The notes: generated by a model not told the origin, from the letters alone. Shown: positions 30,075-40,659, numbered from the stretch's first letter. The stretch: DNA of 64,000 bases from Porphyridium purpureum (GCA_008690995.1 VRMN01000004.1:1054001-1118000), one strand, 5' to 3'. A program made the numbers and translations.

Positions 30075-31919
30075 ATGAAACATTCGCGAGGTCGGGAGCC
30101 GACATCATCGACCACGAGGACGCGAGACGAGACACTCACACCAGACGTACAGATGAGTGCAGCGGCGACGGCGACGGGTGGCGCCGGCCCACCGCCGCCG
30201 CCGTCGAATATTGCGATGTTATCAGGCGCCGCGAGCAGCAGCAATATGTTTGCACTTGGCAACACACCTTTCAACTACAGCAGTGACATGGCGCGCATTC
30301 AGTCTACCGACTCGTTTATTGGCGGTGGTGACAGGTTTGGCTCCACAAACTCGCTGCACGCCATGGACCGTATTGGCTCGCTTAGTTCGCTCACAATGCT
30401 GTTGGAGGCTCATACCAGCAGCGCGAACGAAGTGGTGAACGGTGGCCAGTCCGTAGCTACGACAGCCGGATGGGCACCATTCGCGGGAGGATTTTCGGCG
30501 TCGGCGGGAACGAGTCCTGCAGTACGGATGGGTGGCGTTTCTGTCAGAGGGAATCCAATTGATCCACTCCAGTTGGGATCGTCCGCGCATGCTGGGCAAC
30601 CACCTCTGTCGCAGACTTCGTGGGGTAATACCGCAAGCGCGGCGGTGGCGGCGCCATCGCCGCAGCAGCAACATCCACCGCCCACGCCCGCGTATCACGC
30701 CGCTTCAAACTTGCCCACGACCACCTCGGCCGGTTCGCTTCTGCTCACAAACGTTATGAGCGCGTCAAACCTGTTGGCTCTCAGTGAGTCCCACCGCGGT
30801 GCGTCATCGGCGCGAGTGGACGAGTTTTTCCATGTGCCATCGTCGCAAAGTATTTGGAACAATCCAGCCTTTTCGGCTATGGATTTGAGCATCAATACTG
30901 GCACGGCGGCGCTCAGTGCGCTTGGCTCCGATGTAGACATTGCTCCCGCAGCGATTGCATCTTATGATACGCAGTGGATGACGTCTGCTGCATCCTCGCA
31001 TCCAGCGCCAGGGTCTGGGACCCTGCTAGCAACGACGCAGACACCTCGATACCAAGCGATGCACGGAGTACCTTCACTGCAGAGCTTTGCGTTGCCGAGT
31101 TCCAGAGGGTCTAGGTCAGAACTACTACCCAGTAAGAGCGTGCTTAATTTAGATGGACTTCAATGGAATGAGTCCATGCCAGACCTCATCACTTACTTGA
31201 ATTCACAACTGCGCAAATCGGAGAGCGCGCTGCTAGATCCTGCGCTGGCTGAGGGTCATACAGCTCATCCGGCGGCTTCGGAGCTTTCCGAAGAACGGAG
31301 AGGCGGCGATGGTGAGAAACGGAAAAGGCAGCGACGGTCAAAGTCAGACGTTGCTACCGCACAGGTTTCGAAGCAAACGTCGGATGGGGCGACATCGAAC
31401 TTGAACGCAGCATGTGCATCGACTGCCGAGACGGTGGCTGCGGCCGGCGCCTGGTCTACTGCGTCGGCCGGTTCGGCCGAGCCGGCAACGCACGAACGTC
31501 GAAAGGGAGCTGCGGGCCCGCCCACGGCACCAGCAGTGCCGGCACGATTTGCATCATCTTCGGCAGCTGTTCCGACAGGAGAACAGCCAGATAGAAAGAA
31601 GCGACGATCTCGCAAGCGACATCAGGAAACAATCAATCGACTGCGACGTATGCTAGTCTCCGTGCACGAGCGTGCAAATGTCGTGTTGCAGCTAAGCAGT
31701 GTATATTTGGCGGAGGCGCGGTACCTGGCTGAAACACAGCAGCGGTTACAGCGTGAGAACTCTTACATGCTGGCGATGCTGCAGGCATCTGGTCTCAATG
31801 AAAAGCACAAAGACGGAGACGCTGTAGACACTGCTGTACCGAAGATAGACGGCGTACTGGCAAAAGCTAGTCGCGAGCCTCCAAGTGGTAGTGCGGCAAA
31901 CATGCAGTCGCGCACGTAA
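30075..31919 (+). CDS. bHLH-like regulatory protein
   Basis: Up to 614 residues. An in-frame ATG at 30153 is an equally good start. The first 380 residues are low-complexity Ser/Ala/Gly/Thr-rich, like a transcription-factor activation region, with short repeated SLxSLTML or DSFIGG-type patches. A basic stretch KRKRQRRSKSD near 415 could be a nuclear signal. Residues about 506-565 have a basic region (DRKKRRSRKRHQETINRLRR), a loop, and a second helix that runs into heptad-like AETQQRLQRENSYML. This fits a divergent basic helix-loop-helix with zipper extension. The canonical Glu of E-box readers may be in the RHQET segment. Confidence 0.6.
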   Translation: MKHSRGREPTSSTTRTRDETLTPDVQMSAAATATGGAGPPPPPSNIAMLSGAASSSNMFALGNTPFNYSSDMARIQSTDSFIGGGDRFGSTNSLHAMDRIGSLSSLTMLLEAHTSSANEVVNGGQSVATTAGWAPFAGGFSASAGTSPAVRMGGVSVRGNPIDPLQLGSSAHAGQPPLSQTSWGNTASAAVAAPSPQQQHPPPTPAYHAASNLPTTTSAGSLLLTNVMSASNLLALSESHRGASSARVDEFFHVPSSQSIWNNPAFSAMDLSINTGTAALSALGSDVDIAPAAIASYDTQWMTSAASSHPAPGSGTLLATTQTPRYQAMHGVPSLQSFALPSSRGSRSELLPSKSVLNLDGLQWNESMPDLITYLNSQLRKSESALLDPALAEGHTAHPAASELSEERRGGDGEKRKRQRRSKSDVATAQVSKQTSDGATSNLNAACASTAETVAAAGAWSTASAGSAEPATHERRKGAAGPPTAPAVPARFASSSAAVPTGEQPDRKKRRSRKRHQETINRLRRMLVSVHERANVVLQLSSVYLAEARYLAETQQRLQRENSYMLAMLQASGLNEKHKDGDAVDTAVPKIDGVLAKASREPPSGSAANMQSRT

Positions 31920-32288
31920 GGGGCTGTAGCGGCGGTACCAGGCAGCGTATCGTTCTCTTCCGAGACGGTTTCTGCCGGCCAATCACATGTTCCACTTTTG
32001 CTCGGTCGCCATGGGCAGCTGCCTGATTCGAGCTCTGACACTGTAGCCCAGCCGAGTCGACCCCATTCCTAGATCACACGGAAACGGGATCCACACCTTG
32101 ATGCTGCAGCTTCGCGCGACTCCAAAAGGATGAAAAAGGCAGCGAATTTGAGTGCAAGATAAGTTGAATGCATTCAAGCATTGCCGCCGCGTGGTGCGAG
32201 AATTTTCCGGCGGGTCAGCTTCGCGCGGTTGTCACGCCAAGCATGGTGAAGAGCCGTTCCAACGAGCTTGGCTCGTACGGAGTAAAAT
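31920..32288. other. Convergent 3' region
   Basis: Between the 3' ends of the bHLH-like and exonuclease genes. Nothing is recognised. Confidence 0.5.
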
Positions 32289-33509
32289 TTACTTTTGGGC
32301 ATGTGAAGCTTTTTCTAACAAGGCGCAAAGAATGTTGAACCTTTTCCGGTCCATTTCGTTCACTGTGAAAACGTCCTTGAGATCAACCAGATCCGGTTCT
32401 TTCCGAAGCTGAGCGTCTCCCCAAGTCAAAAAACCTGACGGATCGTCCACTGCCGGCTCAGGATAGAGTTGAGCTCGTTTCTTGGTCCTGTAAATCCGTT
32501 CACGATCTGCATCGAGCAATAAGGTCTGGATCTCTGGTGGATGCAGCTCATCGATGCTGTTAAATATCTGCTCCACAGAGTTGTACTTGAGGAGCAGTTC
32601 GACTGCTGTCCTGGCGTCAATGCACTCGGTACCTTCTTGCTCGTCGATGACATCCCCCATCAGTGCGAGCAGATCCGTCAGCTGGCTGGGCGCCAAGTTT
32701 CCATACTCTCTGCGGTATCGATTCTCGTCGTAATGTACACACGCCGTGTAGCGCATTCTCTCTCTTACGCGCTTCGGAACAGAAGAAACGACAGGCGCGA
32801 CAGGCTTGTTTAAAGGCTTTAAGGTGCTGATCGAGTCCTGTTTCAAGAGCTGTCTGAAAAGTTTGTCCCCGGATATAATAATAGTCTTCTGGCCTGCTCT
32901 CGCGGCTTCAACTGCGAGTCGAGTGATGATATCGTCACCTTTGCCTTTTGTTGTAAACACCGGGAAGCCGCAGGCATTGAAAAGGCCCCAGACCCATGGC
33001 CAGGCAGCGCACGGAGCCATCTCAAGTGCCGGATCATCGACGGCGCACCGTGTTTCTCTGTACTTTGGAATCCTCTGCTTCCATCCTGGTGATGGCTGGC
33101 AGTCCAAAACCACAGCCATGGGCGAGTTACCCACAAGGTCGACCTTCAGGAGCGTGATTAGCTCACTGAGAACCCACGACGTTACGTACGTCTCATTCCT
33201 GCAACCCTCCATGTTCAACTTTGTGCGGCCCGCCATTTCGCGAAGATTTCTGTGCAGCAGATCCAACCCGTCCAACACGAAGAAGGAGCCTGTTGGGCGG
33301 GCATACACCGGGCGGTCGGCGTTCACCGCGAGCAATCTTAATTTGAACGGTGTATCATCACTGGGCGCATGCGCGGCCACGACGCTCTCGCGCTCCTCAT
33401 CATGGGATGCGGAACCCGTCGTCGTCGACGTCGTCTTCGTCGTCAAGAACGCTCTCTGCGCATGTGACTGACGCTGCCCAAGAACCAGCCAGCGTCGCGA
33501 TAATCTCAT
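32289..33509 (-). CDS. PolA-type 5'-3' exonuclease, organelle-targeted
   Basis: 406 residues. The N-terminus (MRLSRRWLVLGQRQSHAQR) is Arg-rich and suits mitochondrial or plastid import. The body is the 5'-3' exonuclease domain found at the N-terminus of bacterial DNA polymerase I: an FFVLDGLDLLHR start, a VVLDCQPSPGWKQRIPKYRE block (divalent metal and arch), GKGDDIITRLA, a TIIISGDKLFRQLL block, and the helix-hairpin region LTDLLALMGDV..EGTECIDARTAVELL. There is no polymerase domain, as in plant and algal standalone exonucleases thought to remove RNA primers or flaps in organelles. It is divergent from RPT4, with a shared promoter of about 240 bp. Confidence 0.85.
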   Translation of the reverse strand: MRLSRRWLVLGQRQSHAQRAFLTTKTTSTTTGSASHDEERESVVAAHAPSDDTPFKLRLLAVNADRPVYARPTGSFFVLDGLDLLHRNLREMAGRTKLNMEGCRNETYVTSWVLSELITLLKVDLVGNSPMAVVLDCQPSPGWKQRIPKYRETRCAVDDPALEMAPCAAWPWVWGLFNACGFPVFTTKGKGDDIITRLAVEAARAGQKTIIISGDKLFRQLLKQDSISTLKPLNKPVAPVVSSVPKRVRERMRYTACVHYDENRYRREYGNLAPSQLTDLLALMGDVIDEQEGTECIDARTAVELLLKYNSVEQIFNSIDELHPPEIQTLLLDADRERIYRTKKRAQLYPEPAVDDPSGFLTWGDAQLRKEPDLVDLKDVFTVNEMDRKRFNILCALLEKASHAQK

Positions 33510-33750
33510 GCCTTGTTTCTATCCTCAAATCCACATCCAGCCCGCTTGTTTCTCCCTGCGCTCTCGGCTTCCCTCTCCGCGCAACCATCCTCTTTCATCA
33601 ACTGTACTCAAGCTGTACTCATAGAGATGTGAGTGTACCTTATCGCAGAAGGAAGTACAGTCGTGAGGCCTGCCAGCAAGTTGGAAAGGAGCGCAGTGGC
33701 AGGGGAGGAAGGTAGGGGAAGAGTGCGGTGATGTTGACGGGGGAGGAGGA
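33510..33750. promoter_or_regulatory. Bidirectional promoter region with four GTAC motifs
   Basis: The 241 bp between two divergent genes hold ACTGTAC at 33601, CTGTAC at 33613, a GTGTACC at 33633, and GTACAGT at 33655. It is the densest cluster of this motif in the window and includes both orientations. Confidence 0.5.
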
Positions 33751-34950
33751 GTGAAGATGTCGCAGGTGGATGAGAGAAAGGATAACGCGCTGCGGGAGTA
33801 CCGCCGCGTCCTTCGGCAGCATCACGATGCGGAGGCAAAGGTGAAAGGGCTCCGTGAGGAGCTCAAGGGGTTGCGCAAGCAGTACGAGAAGAGCGAGGAC
33901 GATCTCAAGGCGCTGCAGAGTGTCGGGCAGATCATTGGCGAGATTTTGAGGGAGCTCAACCCAGAGAAGTTTATTGTGAAGGCATCCAGCGGGCCTCGGT
34001 ACGTCGTGGGCGTGCGCTCCAAGCTGGACAAGGCGGCGCTCAAGCAAGGGACGCGCGTGTCGCTCGATATGACCACGCTGACCATCATGCGCATTCTGGA
34101 TCGTGAGGTGGACCCGCTCGTGCATAACATGCTCACCGAGGACTCGGGTGGTATCAAGTACTCGGAAATCGGCGGGCTCGGCGATCAGATTCGTCAGTTG
34201 CGCGAGGTGGTCGAACTGCCCATCACAAACCCGGAGCTCTTCCAGCGTGTCGGCATTCGGGCGCCCAAGGGCGTGCTGCTGTACGGACCTCCAGGCACGG
34301 GCAAGACGCTCTTAGCCAAGGCCATTGCCAGCAATGTTGATGCAACCTTTTTGAAGGTAGTTGCGAGCGCGATCGTAGACAAGTACATTGGCGAGAGCGC
34401 GCGTGTCATCAGAGAAATGTTCCAGTATGCGAAAGACCACCAGCCATGCGTGATTTTCATGGACGAAATAGACGCAATTGGCGGGCGGCGATTCTCAGAG
34501 GGTACGTCAGCGGATCGCGAGATCCAGCGGACGCTCATGGAGCTACTCAACCAATTGGATGGCTTTGACGACCTCGGCAAAGTCAAGCTCATTATGGCAA
34601 CGAACCGTCCTGACGTGCTGGACCCCGCACTGCTGCGACCTGGTCGCCTGGACCGGAAATTGGAGATTCCACTTCCGAATGAACAGGGCCGTTTGGAGGT
34701 GATGAAAATCCACGCGCGCAAGATCACCAAGCACGGCGAAATTGATTACGAGGCGATCGTCAAGCTATCTGAGGGCTTCAACTGTGCGGATCTCAGAAAT
34801 GTGTGCACGGAGGCAGGTATGTTTGCGATCCGCGACGAGCGCGATTATGTAGTACAAGAGGACTTTATGAAAGCTGTGCGCAAGATTGCCGACAACAAGG
34901 GCCTCGAAGGCAAACTGGACTATAAGAGCGACTGGAAGCAAAGTGAATAA
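33751..34950 (+). CDS. RPT4: 26S proteasome regulatory ATPase Rpt4 (PSMC6)
   Basis: 399 residues (an in-frame ATG at 33757 is an alternative). N-terminal coiled coil, OB-fold segment, then an AAA module with GPPGTGKT Walker [13 protein letters not shown] Walker B, the sensor [17 protein letters not shown] and arginine fingers. [22 protein letters not shown] is a subunit-specific signature of Rpt4, distinguishing it from Rpt1-3, 5 and 6. The protein unfolds substrates and opens the 20S gate in the base of the 19S particle. Full length and apparently intact. Confidence 0.97.
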   Translation: MKMSQVDERKDNALREYRRVLRQHHDAEAKVKGLREELKGLRKQYEKSEDDLKALQSVGQIIGEILRELNPEKFIVKASSGPRYVVGVRSKLDKAALKQGTRVSLDMTTLTIMRILDREVDPLVHNMLTEDSGGIKYSEIGGLGDQIRQLREVVELPITNPELFQRVGIRAPKGVLLYGPPGTGKTLLAKAIASNVDATFLKVVASAIVDKYIGESARVIREMFQYAKDHQPCVIFMDEIDAIGGRRFSEGTSADREIQRTLMELLNQLDGFDDLGKVKLIMATNRPDVLDPALLRPGRLDRKLEIPLPNEQGRLEVMKIHARKITKHGEIDYEAIVKLSEGFNCADLRNVCTEAGMFAIRDERDYVVQEDFMKAVRKIADNKGLEGKLDYKSDWKQSE

Positions 34951-35316
34951 AGTAGCGTTCTGGTGAACGCTGTAAGTGCCAGCGCGAGCTTTACATTGAT
35001 GATTTTCCTTGTGCCGTTCGCGTGCAGAGAATCGCACGCGACTTCAAGGCTCCGACCAGGAGAGTCAAAACCTAATTCCGCTTTTCTTGGCTCTCGCTTG
35101 TGAATGGCGCATCAAAATTTGCGAACATGACGTTTGTCTGTGCTTGCTCAGATGGTCGTGCCGAGCATTTTCATCCCTTTTGTTGTCAACGGAAAAGATT
35201 TTGTGAACGCTCCTTGCCGAGATGGCCTTCACTTTGAGAGCATGTGCGAGCTCTCAGCTTGTGCGACCACACAAACAAGCCTCTAGTCCTCCCAAGCGTC
35301 TACTGAAGGACGCCAA
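34951..35316. other. Convergent 3' region
   Basis: Between the 3' ends of RPT4 and the rhomboid gene. Nothing is recognised. Confidence 0.5.
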
Positions 35317-36126
35317 TCACCGCGTTTTCACTCGACGAAACCGCTTGGCACCAAGAAAGCCGCAAACAAGTCCTGTAACCAGTCCACTCATGTGGCCCAC
35401 ATTATCTACGCCAGAGCCAGGCGCAAGGCCAAGGAGCAGGTTCAATGCCATGACGCGCGCAATGGACTTGAGTGGACGGCTGACATTGAGCTCGCGGCGA
35501 TTCACAAACAGCGCTGTGGCGAACGCACCAGTGAGCGCAAAGATCGCGCCAGAAGCACCAGCGGATCGCACAAAATTGCCATGGAACATTGCAGACCCAA
35601 CTGATGAGCCAATGCCGCCAAGCAGGTAAATTCCAAGGAACCCACGCTTCCCATAAAACTGAATCACGGCACCGCCAACATTGCGCAAACTCATCATGTT
35701 GACAGCCAAGTGCATCAGATTAAAGTGCAGGAAAGATGATGTGAAGAGACGGTGTATCTCGCCGCTCATGATTGCCGGCCGTGACACCGCACCCATCGTT
35801 AAAAGAGCGCGGTTCATGAGCAGCACGTCTACAGCATGCACAAGCACATTCAGTCCCGCCATCAGATCCACAGGACTGAGTGCCATGAGCCACTGTCCGA
35901 TAGGTTCCGACTTCCATGAACGCTCTATTTTCCGGACCTGACGTGTAGCGCGCGGCCGCGACACAAAGCTCGTACCAAAGCTGGAGTGCGAGCCGGAACG
36001 CGAACCCGCCAGCAAGGCGGAATATACTGCTTTGCAAGAGTCATTCCGTTGACCGTCGCCGTCGCGCCGGGGCGGCGGCCCAGTCAGCCCGCTTCCGGGC
36101 GTAGAGAAGGCGACTATGCTCAGCAT
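35317..36126 (-). CDS. Rhomboid-family intramembrane serine protease, plastid-targeted
   Basis: 269 residues from the ATG ending at 36126. The frame is open to 36243, but MLSIVAFSTPGS is a better transit-peptide start. Six or more hydrophobic helices follow from about residue 87. Hallmarks are HxxxN (HLAVN, His139 and Asn143), the nucleophile in GASGAIF (Ser192), and the general base in NVGHMSG (His245). All catalytic residues are present, so it should be an active membrane protease rather than an iRhom. The Ser/Arg-rich 70-residue leader without acids favours plastid import, with mitochondria the alternative. Confidence 0.9.
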   Translation of the reverse strand: MLSIVAFSTPGSGLTGPPPRRDGDGQRNDSCKAVYSALLAGSRSGSHSSFGTSFVSRPRATRQVRKIERSWKSEPIGQWLMALSPVDLMAGLNVLVHAVDVLLMNRALLTMGAVSRPAIMSGEIHRLFTSSFLHFNLMHLAVNMMSLRNVGGAVIQFYGKRGFLGIYLLGGIGSSVGSAMFHGNFVRSAGASGAIFALTGAFATALFVNRRELNVSRPLKSIARVMALNLLLGLAPGSGVDNVGHMSGLVTGLVCGFLGAKRFRRVKTR

Positions 36127-37330
36127 GCTTGTACCTGACCTAGGCGAAAGACTTTTCGCGTGGCCAGAAACCAATCCTGCCCCTCCACATCCTCGTTCAT
36201 AAATATGCCGTTGACGAGTTTGCGACCCCTTTTGTGCCAGCACGACACGAGTCTGTAGCTTTTGCGGTGAGTGCGCTCGTCAGGAATCCGGAGCGTTTCA
36301 TCATGCCAGCAAGATGTGCCAAGTCGAAAGCCGCGCTGGGAATGCCCTTCCATCTTTACTTTAAGCCCTCCGCACGCCATCACGGTATTCAGCAGGATGC
36401 TACAGCGAAATATGAGTTCGTGCAGGACGTAGGAATCGAGCGGCGGCTTCGCCAGTCGTCATCCTCTGCATTCTTGATGTCATGCAGCGATACTTTAACC
36501 TACGCCCACGCACAGTCACGCGAACAAACCACAAACTGCGTTGTCTTGCACGCTCAGATGCTGCGACCTAACAAAGACTTACCGTCGACCGCAGTCGCCG
36601 GGCGCTTTAGACGGGATCACGTGCATCCTCGCCGCCACACACGGAAATAAACTATCATCGGGGAGTTTTTAAGGGGGAGATCTCTCTTCTTCTTCCTCTG
36701 TTTCTTCTTCGAATCGAGCGAGGCTTTCTGCCAAGTAGCGCAGACAATCGTTCAGTTTGTCGTCGGGTCAATGTCAATGTGCGTACCGCAAACCATCCCG
36801 CCGCGCAGCGCCTCGGAGCCAAGAGGTGTTAAAAAGGTTTCAAAAATTGCCACTCGCACAGCGCAAGGCCGACGGTGGCAAGTAGATAAGTTTGCAACCA
36901 GCGATCGTCGTTCATCGGTAGAACCTCATTTGAAAGACATCACCCGAAGCATATCGATGCCGAAAAGAGAAAACCCTCCCACCCTGTCCTCCCTGCGGCC
37001 CCGCGGCGGTTAAATACCTCCGTGGATTCGAGAAACCCTTATTCTAACTTCTAGCTGCGGTTATTTCTAGGGTCTTTGATAGGGAGATTCTGAAACGCAG
37101 AGATCGTGTGGCGGGAAGAAGGGCGCGACATGTGGATGGACGAGACTGTGTTTGGGTGCGAGCGGGAGAACTGAGCTTGTGTGCGCGCCAGTGGGAGGAC
37201 GTGGACGAGTATTAGTGAATGCGCCAACTTTCAAGAGGCGATACAACAGCGAGCGGCAGAGTGAGCTGGACGCGAAGGCGTAGAGAAGGACTTTGAGAGA
37301 CGAGAGACTGTGAGACAGCACTCTGGCACG
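36127..37330. other. Divergent intergenic region upstream of rhomboid and FBPase
   Basis: About 1.2 kb with only short frames. A T/C-rich stretch is near 36685-36715. I see no GTACAGT motif here, in contrast to several other divergent promoters of the window. Confidence 0.45.
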
Positions 37331-38362
37331 ATGAACGGCTTGGAAGGGATTGAGAAGACGACGCTGTCGCGCTTTATTCTGGATGAGCAGCGCAAGAATC
37401 CTGCGGCGCAGGGTGACCTGACGCTGTTGCTGAGTGGCGTGCAGACGGCATGCAAGATCATCGAGTCGTGCGTGCGCCGCGCCGGCATTGCGCAGCTGTA
37501 CGGACTGGCGGGCTCTGGAAATGTGCAGGGTGAGGATCAGAAGAAGCTGGATATTCTGGCGAACGACGTGTTCAAGGAGCACGTGGCATCAACAGGTAAG
37601 GTGTGCATCATGGTGAGCGAGGAGGAGGACGAGCCTATCATTGTGGACAATGCGTTTGGGACGGCAAAGTATGCCATTGCGTTCGACCCGCTGGACGGCT
37701 CGTCCAACATTGACGCGAATGTTTCGATCGGCACGATCTTTTCGATCTTTCGCATCCCGAACCCGGCCGAGATTAAAACCGCTGCAGACGCCACCAAGGC
37801 CATCATGCAACCCGGCAGCGAAATGGTGGTGGCTGGGTACTGCATGTTTGGCTCGGCTACCAACATGGTGCTCACTTTCAACGGCGGAAAGGTCCACGGA
37901 TTCACATTGGACAACACGATTGGCGAGTTTCTGATGACGCACCCGAACATTTCTATTCCGAAGGACTGTCACATCTACTCTGTGAACGAAGGAAATCTGA
38001 TCCTTTGGGACGAGCAGACGACCACTTACATCAATAAGGTCAAGAACCCCGGAGACGGCAAGAAACCATACTCTGCGCGCTACATTGGATCCATGGTCGC
38101 GGACGTGCATCGAACGCTGCTCTATGGAGGTGTCTTCATGTACCCGGCGGACAAGAAGACCGCCAACGGTAAACTTCGTTTGCTGTACGAGGCAGCACCC
38201 ATGGCCATGCTGCTTGAGAACGCTGGCGGCGCCGCCAGTTCGGGCGCACTGAACAAGCGCATTCTCGATATTGTGCCCTCCAGCATCCACCAGCGCGTGC
38301 CGGTCTTTATGGGCTCCTACAATGACATCAACTATATCAACGAGCTCTACCACCCCAAATGA
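37331..38362 (+). CDS. FBP1: Fructose-1,6-bisphosphatase, cytosolic type
   Basis: 343 residues from the ATG at 37331 (frame open from 37310). It hydrolyses fructose 1,6-bisphosphate to fructose 6-phosphate in gluconeogenesis and sugar export. The metal-binding and active-site blocks SEEEDEPI (about 96-103) and DPLDGSSNID (119-128) are intact, as are the YIGSMVADVHRTLLYGG and AMLLENAGG substrate-binding segments. There is no transit peptide and no Cys-containing redox loop after about residue 150, which argues against the thioredoxin-regulated plastid isoform. Full length. Confidence 0.96.
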   Translation: MNGLEGIEKTTLSRFILDEQRKNPAAQGDLTLLLSGVQTACKIIESCVRRAGIAQLYGLAGSGNVQGEDQKKLDILANDVFKEHVASTGKVCIMVSEEEDEPIIVDNAFGTAKYAIAFDPLDGSSNIDANVSIGTIFSIFRIPNPAEIKTAADATKAIMQPGSEMVVAGYCMFGSATNMVLTFNGGKVHGFTLDNTIGEFLMTHPNISIPKDCHIYSVNEGNLILWDEQTTTYINKVKNPGDGKKPYSARYIGSMVADVHRTLLYGGVFMYPADKKTANGKLRLLYEAAPMAMLLENAGGAASSGALNKRILDIVPSSIHQRVPVFMGSYNDINYINELYHPK

Positions 38363-38538
38363 GCGCCCGACAACTTTCCTAGGATCATGCAATAAAAGCG
38401 AACGCGCGAAGAGTCTGGCTGTTCCGTAGATTGTCACGCTAATCACCTCAGTCGCACGAGGAGCCTGTTGTGCCCGAGCAACGCAGGGAGCTCTCCTGGC
38501 CGGCGCTAGCGGCGTGCGCTTATGCAAAGGGATTTGAC

Positions 38539-39576
38539 ATGATCAAGCGATTCAAATGGAATGTGGTTTACGACGACGATGGCGCCGATTCGGGCAGCGA
38601 CAGAGAGCACCCTACCGATGAAGAACAGTCGCGGTCTTCTTCGAGTGAGGACGAAGACGCTGCGCAGGTGACCGGAGGCCGTGCGACGGCGTTGCAGCAG
38701 CTCGCGGCAAATGACGAGTTTGTCGCGCGATGGATGACCAAACAGGAGGAAGCTGGGAATCCGGACGCCGTTTTCGTGGTAGCTCCGGTTCGCACGACGG
38801 CACCGCCGCTCAAGAGTGATGCGGACTCGGCGTCCTCGGCCTCATCTGAACAGAAGGGCCCAAACGCGTCGGGTAAGGACGGCGACGATCGAGGAAATAG
38901 TCCACTAGGGACGCAGAAGAAAGCGGCTGCCCACGGAAAGGAGCGGCCTGCCACTTTGGACGAAAACGCGGGGAACGGATTGACCAAGGGCAAAGCTTCC
39001 GAAAAGCGGGGCGTCAAGACGTGTACGGTGTGTCCTGATCGGTTGTTGTTGAACGACCTTGACGTTGAGAGCCACCTCAAATCGAAAGCGCATCTGAAGG
39101 CGCTGAAACGGGCAGATGCTCTTGCGCGGTTGCGCCGCAAAGCGGCAGAGGCAAACAGTGAGGATGAGGACGAGCGCGAGGAAAAGCTGGCAAGAAAGAA
39201 GGAGAAGCGAGAACAGAAGCGCAAAGAGAAGCGCAAAGAGAAGAAGAAGAAGAAAGAGCTGTCACTCAGCGCGGCCGAAATTGAGCGGCGGAAGGAGAAA
39301 TTCGCGCAGAAGAAGGCTCGCCGTCTCTTGCGACGAGCACAAGGCGACGACGGCGATAGGGTGCACGGTCCGAATCCCCCGGGAGATCTTCAGAAGGCTG
39401 CTGGCGAGCATCTACCCAGTGCAGAGACGGGCCTTGCGCATGATACTGCAGTCGATGTGGGCCACGCAAAGACTCGCATCGAGCCGACCAAACTGAAGAA
39501 GCACAAGAAGAAGCGCTCACACGAGCCTGAGGAATTTGAGGAGAAACGCAAGCGTCAGGACGCAAAGACCAAGTAA
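38539..39576 (+). CDS. Lysine-rich nucleolar-type protein with one C2H2 zinc finger
   Basis: About 345 residues from the ATG at 38539 (frame open from 38470). MIKRFKWNVVYDDD is a plausible start. An acidic/Ser-rich N-terminus is followed at mid-protein by a single U1-type zinc finger (CTVCPDRLLLND, then HLKSKAHLK), and then a long Lys/Glu/Arg coil with repeated KEKR and KKKK patches. Single jaz/U1-like fingers plus basic coils are common in RNA-binding or ribosome-biogenesis factors, so a nucleolar role is a guess. I cannot name an orthologue. Confidence 0.75.
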   Translation: MIKRFKWNVVYDDDGADSGSDREHPTDEEQSRSSSSEDEDAAQVTGGRATALQQLAANDEFVARWMTKQEEAGNPDAVFVVAPVRTTAPPLKSDADSASSASSEQKGPNASGKDGDDRGNSPLGTQKKAAAHGKERPATLDENAGNGLTKGKASEKRGVKTCTVCPDRLLLNDLDVESHLKSKAHLKALKRADALARLRRKAAEANSEDEDEREEKLARKKEKREQKRKEKRKEKKKKKELSLSAAEIERRKEKFAQKKARRLLRRAQGDDGDRVHGPNPPGDLQKAAGEHLPSAETGLAHDTAVDVGHAKTRIEPTKLKKHKKKRSHEPEEFEEKRKRQDAKTK

Positions 39577-39794
39577 AGATTTAGGCCACATTCACGCGAG
39601 CCAGGTGTTCGACCACGTGCTTGATCCTCCTCACCAGCCTATGACATTCGCGCGCTTTGCAAGTAAACTCGCGTTTGCGGCGACATGTCGACCTTGCGTT
39701 CACGACCTGCGAGTTATACGGCCACAAGAAGTGCGGAGGAAGGATTTGAGATTCGAGGCCCCTGTTGATCGATAGTAATCACCCGGGCGCGATC

Positions 39795-40659
39795 ATGAAT
39801 GCGTATGGAGCAGCCATGCCCGGCGCGGGCGGACCTGGTGGCGTATCGCAAGCAGAAGCGGCGCAGATTATGCAACAGGAGGCGCAGTTTTACATCGATT
39901 TCGTGAACAAGTTACGTTGCCGGGAGAACTGCGTTTGAACACAAGCCCTCGTGGACTGTGTGCATGGAGCGAGAGTCGTAAGAGTTGCTAACTGAACGGA
40001 CGGTCGTGCGATGGGACCTTGTTGTTGTTGTTTTTTCTTTCCCGGTGCGCGTGGATTTTCCTCATGTAGGGTGACAGATGCGTGCTTCAAGAAGTGTGTC
40101 GCCAAGTTCAACGAGGGCGACTTGAACACAGGCGAGCAGGCATGCGTGGATCGCTGCGTTTCCAAGTACTTTGACGTAAGTTTGGCGCGTGCAGCACACG
40201 CTCGTTCTTGCCGAGACACGAGTGGGTCCGAAGGCGTCCGGCGCGCCGTGACGGTCGGATCCAGTCCGGTCATTGCTATGTTTATATCAGAGGCCCGAGA
40301 AGTGCGTTTCTAACTAATTGTACCTACCTCCTTCTCTGACACTGTGGGCTCTCACTCTCTGGCTGCTGCTACATGCCACTTTATCGCATTCCGGTGTGTG
40401 TCTGTTTGTCCATGTGGATGTGTCTGTGCGAAACTGCGGCGCGATCTATACGGAGACGACGCCGCAATTCTTGCGCGCGCATGTTCCGTGCTTGTGCGTG
40501 TATGTGTCTATTGTCTACTGTCTCTTTGTCCCTCACATGCCATCATTCGGCGTCCTGTCTCATCTGCGTCATGCACGGATTCTTTGCGACAATGACTCAC
40601 AGGCCACGAACAAAGTGGGCCAAGTGTTCCAGACTCAGATGAACGCGCCGCCGCCTTAA
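39795..40659 (+). CDS. TIM10: Small Tim chaperone (Tim10-like), three exons
   Basis: Exons 39795-39910, 40070-40175 and 40603-40659 give about 92 residues. The twin CX3C motifs CFKKC and CVDRC lie in exon 2, with FVNKVTDACFKKC crossing the first junction and KYFDATNKVGQ crossing the second. Both match the Tim9/Tim10 pattern, and the C-terminus VFQTQM is typical of Tim10. The product would shuttle hydrophobic precursors across the mitochondrial intermembrane space. Intron 1 (159 bp) starts with GTTACG and ends TAG. Intron 2 (427 bp) starts with a standard GTAAGT. Both carry CTAAC-type branch-site candidates. Confidence 0.85.
39911..40069 (+). other. Intron 1 of the Tim10-like gene
   Basis: Placed by the reading frame and protein continuity. 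The 5' splice site GTTACG departs from GTAAGT, and a GCTAAC branch-site candidate lies near 39990. A T-rich tract precedes the TAG. Confidence 0.75.
40176..40602 (+). other. Intron 2 of the Tim10-like gene
   Basis: Starts GTAAGT and ends CACAG. A TCTAACTAA branch-site candidate lies near 40311, far from the 3' end, so a nearer cryptic site may be the real one. Confidence 0.75.

Noticed and set aside
29384-30274. 296-residue minus-strand frame overlapping the bHLH-like gene start
   Set aside because: Composition follows simple repeats (Thr, His and Pro runs) and there is no domain.
37589-38527. 312-residue minus-strand frame opposite FBPase
   Set aside because: Antisense shadow of FBPase, no domain.
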